A stretch of DNA of 64,000 nt from Liopterus haemorrhoidalis (Eukaryota; Arthropoda; Insecta; Coleoptera; Dytiscidae). Below are positions 35,170-48,100 of the stretch, in pieces. How positions within the stretch are numbered: the stretch's first letter is position 1; the number at the start of each line of letters is the position of its first letter. Position numbers and translations under genes: made by a program. The stretch is taken from positions 1,612,001-1,676,000 of the forward strand of contig OZ020625.1 of assembly GCA_963971575.1 (NCBI GenBank), given 5' to 3'. Under the pieces are notes generated by a model. The model was not told the origin of the DNA. It searched no databases and worked only from the letters and a program-made list of their open reading frames with translations.

Positions 35170-36830
35170 GGGGTGTTAAAATCGTACTGAAGAATGTATA
35201 AACCAATTAATAGGTATTAAAAAAATCTTAAGGGGGTGTGGTAAAATTTTCAAAATTTTTTTGTTTGTCAAAAATATTTTTTGGACAAAATTGGACCTGT
35301 ACTGCCTTTAGAGGAGTGTTATAATCCGACTAAAGAGTATACAACACATCTAAGAGGTATTAAAAATCTCCCAAAAGCTGTTTTCGAATCTGTCAATTTT
35401 TTTTGGTCCAAAATTGGTCTTGCGCTTTCTCTAGAGTGGTGTTATAAGGTACCAAGGAATACTATAAGCTTTCAAAAGAGTGTTAAAAGACTTTTAAGTA
35501 GTGTTATATATTTACAAATTTTTTTAAAATCTGTCAATAATTTTTTGGGCCAAAATTGGTCTTGCGCTGTTTCTAGAGAGGTGTTATAAGGTACCGAGGG
35601 ATACTATAAGCCTTCAAAAGAGTGTTAAAAGACTTTTAAGTAGTGTTATATATTTACAAATTTTTTTAAAATCTGTCAATAATTTTTTGGGCCAAAATTG
35701 GTCTTGCGCTGTCTCTAGAGAGGTGTTATAAGGTACCGAGGGATACTATAAGCCTTCAAAAGAGTGTTAAGAGACTTTTAAGTAGTGTTATATATTTACA
35801 AATTTTTTTAAAATCTGTCAATAATTTTTTGGGCCAAAATTGGTCTTGCGCTGTCTCTAGAGAGGTGTTATAAGGTACCGAGGGATACTATAAGCCTTCA
35901 AAAGAGTGTTAAGAGACTTTTAAGTAGTGTTATATATTTACAAATTTTTTTTAAATCTGTCAATAATTTTTTGGGCCAAAATTGGTCTTGCGCTGTCTCT
36001 AGAGAGGTGTTATAAGGTACCGAGGGTACTATAAGCCTTCAACAGAGTGTTAAGAGACTTTTAAGTAGTGTTATATATTAACAATTTTTTTTGAAATCTG
36101 TCAATAATTTTTCGGGCCAAAATTGGCCTTGCACTGTCTCTAGAGAGGTGTTATAAGGTACCGAGGGATACTATAAGCCTTCAAAAGAGTGTTAAGAGCT
36201 GCTTAAGTGGTGTTAAATATTTTTCAAATTTTTTTGAAATCTGTCAATAATTTTTCGGGCCAAAATTGGCCTTGCACTATCTCTAGAGAGGTGTTATAAG
36301 GTACCGAGGGATACTATAAGCCTTCAAAAGAGTGTTAAGAGCTGCTTAAGTGGTGTTAAATATTTTTCAAATTTTTTTGAAATCTGTCAATAATTTTTCG
36401 GGCCAAAATTGGCCTTGCACTGTCTCTAGAAAGGTGTTATAAGGTACCGAGGGATACTTTAAGGCCTCAAAAGAGTGTTAAGAACTTCTTAAATAGTGTT
36501 AAATATTTTTCAAATTTTTTTGAAATCTGTCAATAATTTTTCGGGCCAAAATTGGCCTTGCACTGTCTCTAGAAAGGTGTTATAAGGTACCGAGGGATAC
36601 TTTAAGGCCTCAAAAGAGTGTTAAGAACTTCTTAAATAGTGTTAAATATTTTTCAAATTTTTTTGAAATCTGTCAATAATTTTTCGGGCCAAAATTGGCC
36701 TTGCACTGTCTCTAGAGAGGTGTTATAAGGTGCCTAGAGATACTATAAGCTCTCTAAAGAGTATTAAGAGACTTTTTAGTGGTGTTTTTGGTCTGTCAAG
36801 TTTTTTTATTGATCTAAATTTGTTTTTTGT
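35170..36830. repeat. Homogeneous tandem array, 142-bp unit
   Basis: ggtaccgaggg recurs at 35591, 35733, 35875, 36017 and onward at about 142-bp steps, roughly ten units in total. Each has gccaaaattggtcttgcgct and tagagaggtgttataaggta. Neighbouring copies are almost identical, so amplification is recent. Two sub-variants (tcaatttttt with ctt gcgct, and ttttcgggcc with cttgcact) are blocked together. Confidence 0.85.
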
Positions 36831-37239
36831 CCCCCAAGAAGGGTATTATAAGCTGCTATGAGCCCAGTAAAATATGTAAAAATCCTCCTAAGGGTGTTTT
36901 CAATTTTTTAAATATTATGAGGTGTCATTTTTTTTTTTTTTTTTCAAAATTGGATATTAACAGCCCCTAAAAGGATGTTAAAAGCTGGCTGGGGGTTTCA
37001 TAAATCAGTTATTTTCCAATATTTGTCAAAAAGTATATTTAAAAAATTTATTTTATCAAAACATTAAGTTATTTTTTGTTAGAAGCTTGTTTAAATCTGT
37101 TTTTGCTAATGACTTCTTGTCTAACAATACTTTTTAATCCTATTACTGATAGCATTACGTAATATTTTGTTTATGTATAGTTGAATTTTTGTGACGACGT
37201 AATGAAAAGTACGCATTTTGTGCAGCCTTAAATCAAAAT

Positions 37240-39360
37240 TTTGGGTCCGAGATGACCTAAAACTAGAGAAGAATAAGTATTAGTGTATTTTGTGTACTGT
37301 ATTTTATTTTTCTTTTTTATGTGTAAGTACCTATCGTGTCTTTTGGGTGTAAGTATCGTTTTTTGGGTTTTAAAAAATTATATCTCTAAATTGGTAAGTG
37401 ATAGAGACTTGTGGTGTGAATTTTTGGAATCCTCACAGCTTGTTTAGTCTAGAAACAAACCAGGGTTTTCATTAGTGGGCTTGATTTTTTTAAAACTCGC
37501 AAAATTGTGTAAACATTTTTATGGCGTAAAAAAAATTGAAAGACCATTTAAAAAATCATATCTCTAAATTGGTAATAGATAGAGTCTTGTGGTTTGGTTC
37601 TTTGGATTCATCACACCTTTTTTAGTCTAGAAAAATATTAGGGCCTTCATAAGTAAACATATTTTGAAAAAAAATCGTAATAAATTTTTTGGAAAATTTA
37701 AAACAAATCATATCTCAAAATTGGTAATAGGTAGAGTCCTGTGGTTTGGTTTTTTGAAATTATCATACCTTGTTTAGTCTAGAAAAAAATTAGGGCTTTC
37801 ATTAGTGGGCCTGATTTTTTTAAAACTCTCATTCATGGTATAAATTTTTTTTATGATGTTTTAAAAAAAATTGGCAGATCATATCTCAAAAATGGTAAAA
37901 GATAAAGACCTACGGATTAAAAATTTGGAATCCTCACATCTTGATTAGCCTACAAAAAAATCAGGGATTTTATTAATGGGCCAGATTTTATTTTAAACTC
38001 GCAAACATGTAAAAAATGTATTGATGTTCTAAAAAAAATTGACAGAACTCAAAAATGGGAAACGATAAAGACCTACGGATTAAAAATTTGGAATCCTCAC
38101 ATCTTGTTTAGTCTACAAAAAAATCAGGGCTTTTATTAATGGGCCAGATTTTTTTTTAAACTCGCAAACATGTAAAAAATTTGTTGGTGTTTTAAAAAAA
38201 TAGACAGATCTATAAAATGGGAAACGATAAAGACCTACGGATTAAAGATTTGGAATTCTCACATCTTGTTTACTCTACAAAAAAATCAGGGCTTTTATTA
38301 ATGGGCCAGATTTTTTTTTAAACTCGCAAACATGTAAAAAATTTGTTGGTGTTTTAAAAAAATAGACAGATCTATAAAATGGGAAACGATAAAGACCTAC
38401 GGATTAAAGATTTGGAATTCTCACATTTTGTTTACTCTACAAAAAAATCAGGGCTTTTATTAATGGGCCAGATTTTTTTTTAAACTCGCAAACATGTAAA
38501 AAAATTATTCGTGTTTTAAAAAAATTGGCAGATCTCAAAAATGGGAAACGATAAAGACCTACGAATTAAAGATTTGGAATCCTCACATCTTATTTAGTCT
38601 AGAAACAAATCAGGGCTTTTATTAATGGCCCAGATTTTTTTTTTAAATCGCTAACATAAAAAAAATTGTTGGTGTTTTAAAAATTTGACAGATCTCAAAA
38701 ATGGGAAACGATAAAGACCTACGAATAAAAGATTTGGAATCCTCACATCTTATTTAGTCTAGAAACAAATCAGGGCTTTTATTAATGGCCCAGATTTTTT
38801 TTTTAAATCGCTAACATAAAAAAAATTGTTGGTGTTTTAAAAATTTGACAGATCTCAAAAATGGGAAACGATAAAGACCTACGAATAAAAGATTTGGAAT
38901 CCTCACATCTTATTTAGTCTAGAAACAAATCAGGGCTTTTATTAATGGCCCAGATTTTTTTTTTAAATCGCAAACATGTAAAAAAATTGTTGGTGTTTTA
39001 AAAAAATAGACAGATCTCAAAAATGGGAAACGATAAAGACCTACGGATTAAAAATTTGGAATCCTCACATCTTATTTAGTCTGCAAAAAAATCAGGGCTT
39101 TTATTAATGGGCCAGATTTTTTTTAAAACTCGCAAACGTAAAAATTTTATGGGCGTTCTAATAAAAAATTGACATCTCAAAAATGGAAAAAGATAAAGGC
39201 CTACGGATTAAAAAATTGGAATCCTCACATCTTGTTTAGTCTACAAAGAAATCAGGGCTTTTATTAATGGGCCAGATTTTCTTTAATAAACTCCCAAACA
39301 TGTAAAAAAATTTGGTGTTCTTTAAAAAGTTTGATAAATTTTATCTCAAAAATGGTAAGA
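37240..39360. repeat. Dispersed satellite, ~162-bp variant
   Basis: Opens with the leader block at 37244. Units with gataaagacctacgg occur near 38060, 38225, 38389, 38548, 38711, 38872, 39033 and 39194, sharing ttggaatcctcacatctt and cagggcttttattaatgg. The core is recognisably that of the 177-bp arrays, with a different spacer. Confidence 0.85.
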
Positions 39361-39365
39361 GGTAT

Positions 39366-39662
39366 ACTGCGTTCGAAGGTGAGTTTGCAGTACAGGGCAT
39401 ATGGAGTAGTTCTTTTTCATACTCTCTAATGGGTTTACACAATGACACTATCCTTTACTTGCTTGTCGAGGTTGCCAGCTCTAAAACGCGCTGATCTGTG
39501 AAGACGCAGTATTCTACAAATGGCCATTTGTTTTTGTTGAGTGTTATTTTGAGTTTTATAAGAGTTGATTTTTGTAAATCATACGAGTTTTTCATATTAT
39601 TATGACAACACCGCTCCCATTTTCCATAAGAGCTATACTGCAAACTCACCTTCGAACGCACT
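39366..39662. mobile_element. TIR element inserted in satellite (297 bp)
   Basis: tgcgttcgaaggtgagtttg at the left and caaactcaccttcgaacgca at the right are perfect inverses; the satellite unit resumes on the far side (agagttgtgatttaaa). Flanking TATA on both sides suggests a TA-type target. Confidence 0.75.
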
Positions 39663-40231
39663 ATAGAGAGTTGTGATTTAAAAAATTAGAATCCTCGTAC
39701 CTTGTTTAGTGTAGAAAAAAATTGAGGCCTCAATTGATGGGCCCCATTTTTTTTTATGAGCAGTTAAACTAAACTGTACACAAATGATTTTCTTGAAAAT
39801 ATTTCTTCAAATTCTCTTGAATATTTTTCGAATTTGCCGCCGTTAGAAAACCAAAAATTGAATGATTTAGAATGCTTAGTTAAAACATGTAAATAGTTTT
39901 GTAAAATTGAAAATGATAAGATGATAAAAAAACTTAGAAAAATTTTAGTTTTGACTGTGTTGTATCAATGAATAGTACTAAAAGATATTGTTACTATAAT
40001 AGTATGTTATAATTAATGTAGTAATACGCTAATAAATTAAATAAAACGTTGTCTGATTTATTAATTTTGCTCCGGAGTGCGGCAACCCGAAAGGTAGACA
40101 TTCAAAATTCTACCATCTGACTAACATCCTATCTAAAAATGTCAAACATCTTGAATAATTTGTCGTTACTAGGGAAACCATGCATAGTAATAATTTCAAT
40201 GTTGCAGGATAAAAGATATTCACTGTATAAA

Positions 40232-41609
40232 CAGTGAATTTATTTTTTAATGCAACATGTACTATGTCATTACCATGGATACAGTTTTGGACAGCAATAT
40301 AAATCTTGTTCATTTTATTTGCAACATAGAAAAAACCATATTTACTAGCAAAATCAAAATATTTTATTGAAAATACAAATTTAAAAAAAAAATAATAATA
40401 ATAAATAAATAACTAATAAAAACTTATAATAAATGTTCAAAAGTTTCTCCGTTTACTTGTATATAAAATGTTAAGCGATCATAAAAATGATTCAAAACAT
40501 TCAGCAATTGCTCTCGAGGTATATTGTTGGATGCTTGAACAATTTTGTCTTGCAGTTCAGCAACATCCCTAAGTTCTCCATTATATACTTTGGCCTTTAA
40601 ATATCCCCAATAAAAAAATCATTGGGTGCCAAATCCGGAGATCTCGCTGGCCAATTCATCGACCCTCCTCTTCCAATCTATTTGGGAAAATTCTATGTAA
40701 ATATTCTTTTACTATTCTAGAATAATAGACTTGTGCGCCATCATGTTGAAACCATACTTCCATTAATATTCAGGTTTTGCAATGCAGGTAATATTTGGTT
40801 TTGCAAAAGGGCTAGATATTTTGCGGCATTAAGGTTACCGTCAATAAAAAATAGCCCTATAATATTGGTTCCTATTATCCCTCCCCAAACATTTAATTTT
40901 TGCGGCCTTTGAGTTCGGGAGGAATGAAACAAATGTAAATTTTCTCGACTTACAGTACCTAAAATTTTGTCTGTGCACTTCACCATTTAGAGTAAATATT
41001 GCTTCGTTAGTAAATAAAATTCTTTGAAGCATTGTTGGGTCGGATTTTTTTCAAACATTTCAAAACAAAAATACGTACTGCTGCGTCCCTTTTTAACAAT
41101 TCTTGATGATTTTGAAATTTGTATGATTGAAACTTTTTTTAAGAAATTAAAAACAGATCCAATACAGACACCAACGGTTTGTACAATTGATCTTAAAGTA
41201 TTTTGATTGTTTTCTTCCACTTGTAATAATATTTCCAACTGCTTCTCTTCTGTAAGTACGTGGGATGTTGTTCTTTTTTTATTATGTTTTGACTTAAGAC
41301 ATCCTTCGCGATGAAATTTATTAACAAGTCTTGAAATTGTAGAGGGATTTGGTATTGGCCGATCTGGATAAGTTGCACTAAATACAGCAGAAACTTCTCT
41401 TAAACTCATTTGGGAGTTATACCAAGTTACCATCATTATTTTTTCTTTATCTGTATACATGTTGATTAATTTTTAAATCAGCAATGAGCAAAAGTATACA
41501 CATTAATTGTCTATGTTGCAAATGAAAATGAACACGATTTATATTGCTGTCAAAAACTGTATCCATGGTAATGACATAGTACATGTTGCATTCAAAAATA
41601 AATTCACTG
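40232..41609 (-). mobile_element. Tc1/mariner-superfamily transposon with ~100-bp TIRs
   Basis: CAGTGAATTTATTTTTTAAT at 40232 onward matches the inverse of the right end (41609) for about 98 bp with few mismatches, including gtactatgtcattaccatgg. TA follows the right end; the left flank is AA. About 1.38 kb, with a near full-length transposase frame on the minus strand. Confidence 0.8.
40424..41460 (-). pseudogene. DD40D-type (DUF4817-like N-terminus) transposase, frameshifted
   Basis: Starts at ATG 41460: YTDKEKIMMVTWY, then YPDRPIPNPSTISRLVNKFH, the N-terminal helix-turn-helix of the insect-wide DUF4817-type transposases. Frames then shift near 41030 (FTNEAIFTLNGEVHRQN) and 40985 (NVWGGIIGTNIIG). 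Second catalytic block FQHDGAQ at about 40740, third SPDLAPNDFF near 40625; 40 residues lie between the two Asp. The ending GETFEHLL stops at 40424. Total near 345 codons, full length for the family, but the first catalytic Asp appears replaced (FTNEA where FTDEA is expected) and at least three frameshifts or stops break it. Confidence 0.75.
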
Positions 41610-41994
41610 TATTTCTTTACTTTTAAAATCATTTAACCCTTATTGATCAGCAACCCAATCTACAAAATGTATTGCGGGTATGTATACATAGCAGGCGTTT
41701 TGGTAAAACGGTAAGAGATAGAGACAAACGGAAAGCACCATTCGATTCAGAACCTTTTTTAGGTACTGGTTGCAAAACGTATTGTACTTAAATTAACCTT
41801 TTCACTATGTTCAAATTGACGTTTAAGTACTATTGTCACCAGTCATAGTTCCTTGAAGCACTGATGACGTAATTTATGATATCCTGTATATTTCTTTACA
41901 TCAACCTTTACTTCCGTGCGTATTTTTAAGCCTAGTTCACTAAACCCACCGCTAGAGTACCGCCACCTGTCAATACTTTCTCATTCTATATTCC

Positions 41995-42009
41995 TTCGCG
42001 CCAATTTTC
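41995..42009. promoter_or_regulatory. E2F-like site upstream of EEF2KMT
   Basis: TTCGCGCCAATTTTC, about 155 bp upstream of the EEF2KMT start codon, matches the E2F consensus (TTTSGCGC with A/T flanks). No convincing TATA box is seen nearby. Motif match only. Confidence 0.35.
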
Positions 42010-42161
42010 AAACTTTACTCTAGTGGGGGCGTTTAATATCAAACCGCTATTACCAACCTACTTTGATAAAAACCAAAATTTTATTACTGACAGATATTAC
42101 ACGTGTGATGTGTCAAATATGGTTTGAAAAATAAATATTTTTCGAAATATTTTTGAAAGAA

Positions 42162-45100
42162 ATGTGTAGTATTAATGATAGTGATATTATAAAGAAAATA
42201 AAAAATCAGTTTTTCTCATGTGTTCCAGTTGGAAAAATTGATTTTAACGTAAGTTCTTTTAACCTTAATATGAGTCATTTTCAAAATATTTTTATTGGTT
42301 TTTGAGTAGGCGATTTAAGTCACTAGGTAATATGGATTATGTTAAATAATAATAATAATAGCAATGATGACAGTGTATTGAGCTACACTGTAAACATTTT
42401 AAGTTATTTTTGTTTATTTTGATTGAAAATTTTTGATGAAATGTATTTTATAATTTATTATTGATACATTTCGGTTGTCTGTAGAGTTCAGACCTTGGTT
42501 CAATTCCCGTTGATACCTGCAATTTTATTTTTCAAGCCTTAAAGGCTGCCACATATTCTGTTTTCGTCCGGGACACCGGGTTTTGACAGTCTCTGGACTT
42601 TAGTACTAAATCTCCCGTATTTTTAAGTATAGGCTATTCTAAATGTTTAAGCGGCACTAGATTTTGCAATCTACAGTCTGTTCCAAACGGTTAAGCGGAA
42701 CTAAATTTTGCAATCTAGTTACTTTCATCGTTTAAATCGTGCTTTTCGACCGTTTTGTTTAAGCTTTGTAAATCATACTTACAATAAACATTTTTGGTTA
42801 AGGTTAATATCATTTTAAAATGTCATTTTCTTTATATTTTGATTTTTTGTGTCATTCTTAATACAAATTTCCCATTTATTTATTTTTTTGTCATTAAAAT
42901 ATATAAAAAAATAATTTAATTTTGACATAGGTCATTCGTTTCCATGGTTTCATTGTTGTAATTTTAAATTCTGACATGCCAACGTGAAAAAAGAAATATC
43001 CCAAGCAAGGTCCCTTGTCCTGACAACCTAAAAGAACGAAATTCCCATTTAGTTCCGCCTAAGCGTTTGAAACAGACTGTACAATAAACATTTTTTGGTT
43101 AAGGTTAATATCATTTTAAAATGTCATTTTCTTTATATTTTGATTTTTTGTGTCATTCTTAATACAAATTTCCCATTTATTTATTTTTTTGTCATTAAAA
43201 TATAAAAAAAAAATTAATTTTGACATATGTCATTCGTTTCCATGGTTTCTTTCATTGCTAGAATTTTAAATTTTGACATCCCAACGTGAAAAATTAAATA
43301 ACCCAAGCAAGGTCCCTTCTCGTGACAACCTAAAAGAACTAAATTCCCATTTAGTTCCGCTTAACCGTTTGGAACAGACTGTAGTTATGATATTTTAGCC
43401 CTATCTTTTATTTATGATTTATAAATTATGAATATACTTTAAATTATCAAAATAAAGATTAATGAACACTTTTTAATACGAAAACAACAAAATACTGGCA
43501 GCCATTGTGGTTGTTGGAGTGACGTCATTTCCGTCTCAAAAATGTGTATGCATAAATTCTTAATACTTAAAGGTATTAGGTGTACCGGAAAGTTTTTTCG
43601 TTTATTTGGTATTATTAACATTTAGAAACAAATCGAGAACAAAAAATGTACTTTATTGAGAAAAATAATTACTATTGTGATCTATAACACTCTGCCATTT
43701 ATCAGGAAGAGAAAATATTGTCGATTTATAAAATTCCTGATATTTTGACGGAAAAAAATGTTGAAGGCTTATTTTAACATGGTTCATATCTGTAAGTGTC
43801 TTGTTTCTTAAAAAGGGTTCCAGTGACCGAAATAAGTGATAGTCGGAGGGTGAAATGTCTGGTGAGTAGGGTGGGTGTGTTAGAACCTCCCAATCAAGCT
43901 CGGAAATTTTTTCACGTGTCTTTTTTTGATGAATAAAATCAGGCATTGTCGCCTTGAAGAATAACTCCTCTTCTATTCACAATTTCTGGCTGATGTCTGG
44001 TAAAGTTCTGATTCAGTCGATCCAATTGTTCACAGTAGAGATCAGAATTAACACTTTGCCCCGGTTTTAATATCTCATAATAAATTATTCCTTTATTAAG
44101 GCCTTCCAGATCGAAGTTAATTTTTAAACCACTGTTGACATGCGTACACTTAGTTTATCACCATAAACAGTGCAAATGTTTTATGTAGCAATTGTAGCAG
44201 ATTTTTTTATGGTACTCGTACAACATTAAACAGCATAAAAAATGTTTTAATGAAAATTCTTCCGCCATTTTAAAATACACGGGTTTAAAATTAAACGAAA
44301 ACAATAATTAGATACTAAAGATTACAAAGTTTAATCAAAACGCAAAAGACTGTTTAATTCAGCGAATAAGTCGTTAAGTTCGCATACTGCACTAATAATA
44401 AAAACGAAAAAAAAATTCCGTACACCTAATTTTTTTATTTACTGGGTTTACCAATGCGCTGTTTCTTCCCGAACAGCTAAGTAATGTGGGCTGCCTAACG
44501 ATTAGGGGCAAAACTCGATGTTTACATTATTAAGGCCCAGTCTTTCCACCTTCAGGTTAACTTCTAGGTAACTATCTGACAGATAAGGTTATCTGTAACT
44601 TCATCTGCTGAATAAATGTCAATACCAGTCAGTGAATCCAATACGTCAGTCTCATTATCCGTTAGATAACTATCCGATAGATACAATTGTACTGAAAGAC
44701 CGGATGACATTTATTCAGCATAGAAAGTATCACATAACCTTATCTGTCAGATAGTCACCTAGAGGTTCACCTCAAGGTAGAAAAACTGGGCATTAATCTG
44801 TCAATATACAGTCATGTGTCCAAAAATAGCAGTTAGGTATTGCAAACTTGAATATAACGGGTGTTTTTTTTAGAGGTATAGAACTTTAAATTGCAATAAA
44901 ACAACGATGGATTATTCGATTGACATGAATTTTTTTTATTCGAAAGATAATCTTGTGGCATTACATTAAATCATACCAACAAGACGGCGCAACATGTCAC
45001 ACAGCTCGTGCCACAATCGATTTATTGAAAGACACGTTTGGTGACCGCCTAATTTCACGTTTTGGACCTGTGAATTGGCCTCCAAGATCTTGTGATTTAA

Positions 45101-48100
45101 CACCGCTGGACTACTTTCTGTGGGGCTATGTAAAGTCATTGGTCTATGCGGATAAGCCACAAACGCTTGACCATTTGGAAGACAACATTCGCCGTGTTAT
45201 TGCCGATATTCGGCCACAAATGTTGGAAAAAGTCATCGAAAATTGGACGTCCAGATTGGACTACATCCGAGCCAGCCGTGGCGGTCATATGCCAGAAATC
45301 ATATTTAAAATGTAATGCCACAAGATTATCTTTCGAATAAAAAAAAATTCATGTCAATCGAATAATCCATCGTTGTTTTATTGCAATTTAAAGTTCTATA
45401 CCTCTAAAAAAAACACCCATTACTAGGGCTGCCTTTAAAGTTTTTACAAAAACTAAGAAAGGAAACATTTTTTTTTTTGGAAGTAACTGTTTTATTGCTT
45501 TTCTAAATATTCGGCTTTAAGATTTATACACTTTTGCATGCGTTCAAACCAATTCTCGAAACATTTTTTCCACTCTGAAGTTGGTATCTCAAAAACATGG
45601 TATTCGAAGGCTTCAACAACTTCTTGAGGTGATGAAAATTGCTGTCCACGCATTTTTTGTTTGACATTGGGGAACAAAAAAAAGTCGTTAGGGGATAAAT
45701 CAGGTGAATACGGGCAATGAGACATTAATTCCATGTTTTTCTCCTTCAAATAATTGTTTGACGTGCTGTGTGGGAGCTGGCATTGTCATGATGAAGAATG
45801 ATGCGACGTTTTTGGTTGTTTTTCCTGATTTTGTCGATGACTTCTGGCAAATTGTTGTATACGGATGCAGGACCACGACGAAATTCTGCAAACCAATTGT
45901 AAACAGTCTTTTCTGATGGTGCTTCATTACCAAAAGTTGAACGAAGCGAATCTATGCAATTGTTGTTGAGTTAGGCCTTTATTAAAATCATCCAACTAAA
46001 ACCTTCACGAGTAATATCCATTTTTCACAAACTTTTTTTAAACGCTCACTGTCAATAAACTTGGTCAATTTATAAGCTGCCACTGTTTTCACAATAACAA
46101 ATGTCAAATTTTACGAATATAGTAATGACACATTTCAATATTGCCATCTAGTGGTCGTTTGTAAAAACATAAAAGGTAACCCTAGTATTATCCTGTTTTT
46201 AAAATACATTTTTTTTCAGGATTTTCTCAAAATCGCATCTTGGCAAAACCAAGACCAACTGCTACAAGAAACTGTCCAAGACCAACTAAATCTAACTTTC
46301 CCCATAAAAATTTCGTATCAAATTATTTTTTTACGGAGTTTAATCAAACTTTTGGAGTCCCAAGGGGAAGTTCATGATTTAATTTATGAAATATTTTGTG
46401 AAATTTTGGTTAAAGAAAATTCAGAATTTAGTTATAAACATTATATTGGGGAAAAAGTGATAAGTTTGCGGGAAAAAAATTCCTTTATCAGTGAGGCCAC
46501 AACTGGACTTTGTACCTGGCAGGTAAGGATACATTTTTGGCTATTAACACCCAAAACTTTCCATATATAGGCTTTTCCAAACCTTCCCAATTTCCGAAGT
46601 AGTTTATATGAATCTTTTGTAGTTAAAAAAAATATATCTCAAAAATGGTATAGAGAGTAAATGAATGAGAGTAAATGAGAGTAAATGGTAAAAAAGAGAT
46701 AGAGACCAGCGGTTTAAATTTTTGGAATCTTTGTGCCTTCTTTGGGTTAGAAAAAAATTGAGGCCTTAAAAAACTGAACTCGAAAAAATACCTTATTTTA
46801 TTAATTACTCAAAAATGAAAGGATTTAGAATTTTTTAAATATTTTTCCCAGAATCCTCACATTTAGTTTAGCCTTTAACCATATTTTGGGCAAAATTGAA
46901 GGCAAAAATTTTGGACAAAAAAAATAATTAATTTACACATAACTCAAAAACTAAGGGCTTTAGAATTTTTCTATTATTTTTCCCAGAATCCTCATCTTTA
47001 ATTTAGTCCATAATCATATTTTGGGCAAAATTGAAGACAAAAGTTTTTTGACCAAAAAATTTAATTAAGTTGCTCATAACTCAAAAATTAAGAATGCTTG
47101 AATTTTTTTATTATTTTTTCCAAAATCCTTAATTTAGCCTATTGTTATATTTTGGGCAAAATTTAAGGCAAAAAATTTTGACAATTTTATTTTCAAAAAA
47201 TTTTGTTATTTTCCTCATAACTCCAAAATTAAGAATGCTAGATCTAGTTACTTTGGTGACTGTTCTGGTGTAAACAGACTTTGGCGTATCCGTGTGAACC
47301 AATACTATGGCAATATTATAAATGTATTGTCAATATACAACATAAAAATGAACTTTCCCTGTTAGTTACGTATTACAAAATGAGACAGATAATAGAACTT
47401 TTTAAATAAATTTTCCAAAATCCTTGTTCCAATATTACCTTTAAAACTTATTTTGAACTTAATAAAATGAAAAAAAAAGAATGCTCAAAATTTGAAATTT
47501 TTAGTCAAAACTCAAAAAAATAATGACGGCAGAATTTTTTAAATATTTTTCCCAAAATCCCCACCTCATTTCAACCCCAAATTTTAATCCACAAAGATTT
47601 TTTGAAAGATTTTTTATTTTAATCTATTTTTTTATTTTTCAGGCTTCACTAGCTCTTTCAGAGTGGATACTAGAAAATCCAAACTTTTTCAAAAACAAAT
47701 CTGTCTTGGAACTTGGTTCTGGAGTGGGTCTAGTTGGTTTGACAGTTGCCCTTAACTGTCACTGTCAAAATATAATTTTGACAGACTGTCATTCGACAGT
47801 TCTCCAAAAATTGACAGAAAACTTAAAACTAAACTTGAAAAATCACTGTCAATCAACTGAAAAACAGGACTTGGGGAATGAAAAAACGTTCCTGAATTCT
47901 GGACTTAAACTGGACTTACAAAGTGGACTTAACTTAAACAGTCTTCAAAAGAGTGATTTGAGTGTTAGTGCAAATCGTAACTTAAATGAAAATTCGTGTG
48001 TGACTGGACTTCATAGTCAAGAACTGGACTTTCAAAATGGACTTTATAAAAATATAAATAGCCCAGAAGAAAGTAAAGAAATAACTGTTAGTGCTAATCG

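Noticed and set aside
35281..35589. 102-codon plus frame at the start of the 142-bp array
   Set aside because: Continuous with repeat units and not kept open in later ones.
42490..42515. ggttcaattcccg, resembling a tRNA T-arm
   Set aside because: No matching A box or acceptor stem upstream; at most a tRNA or SINE scrap.
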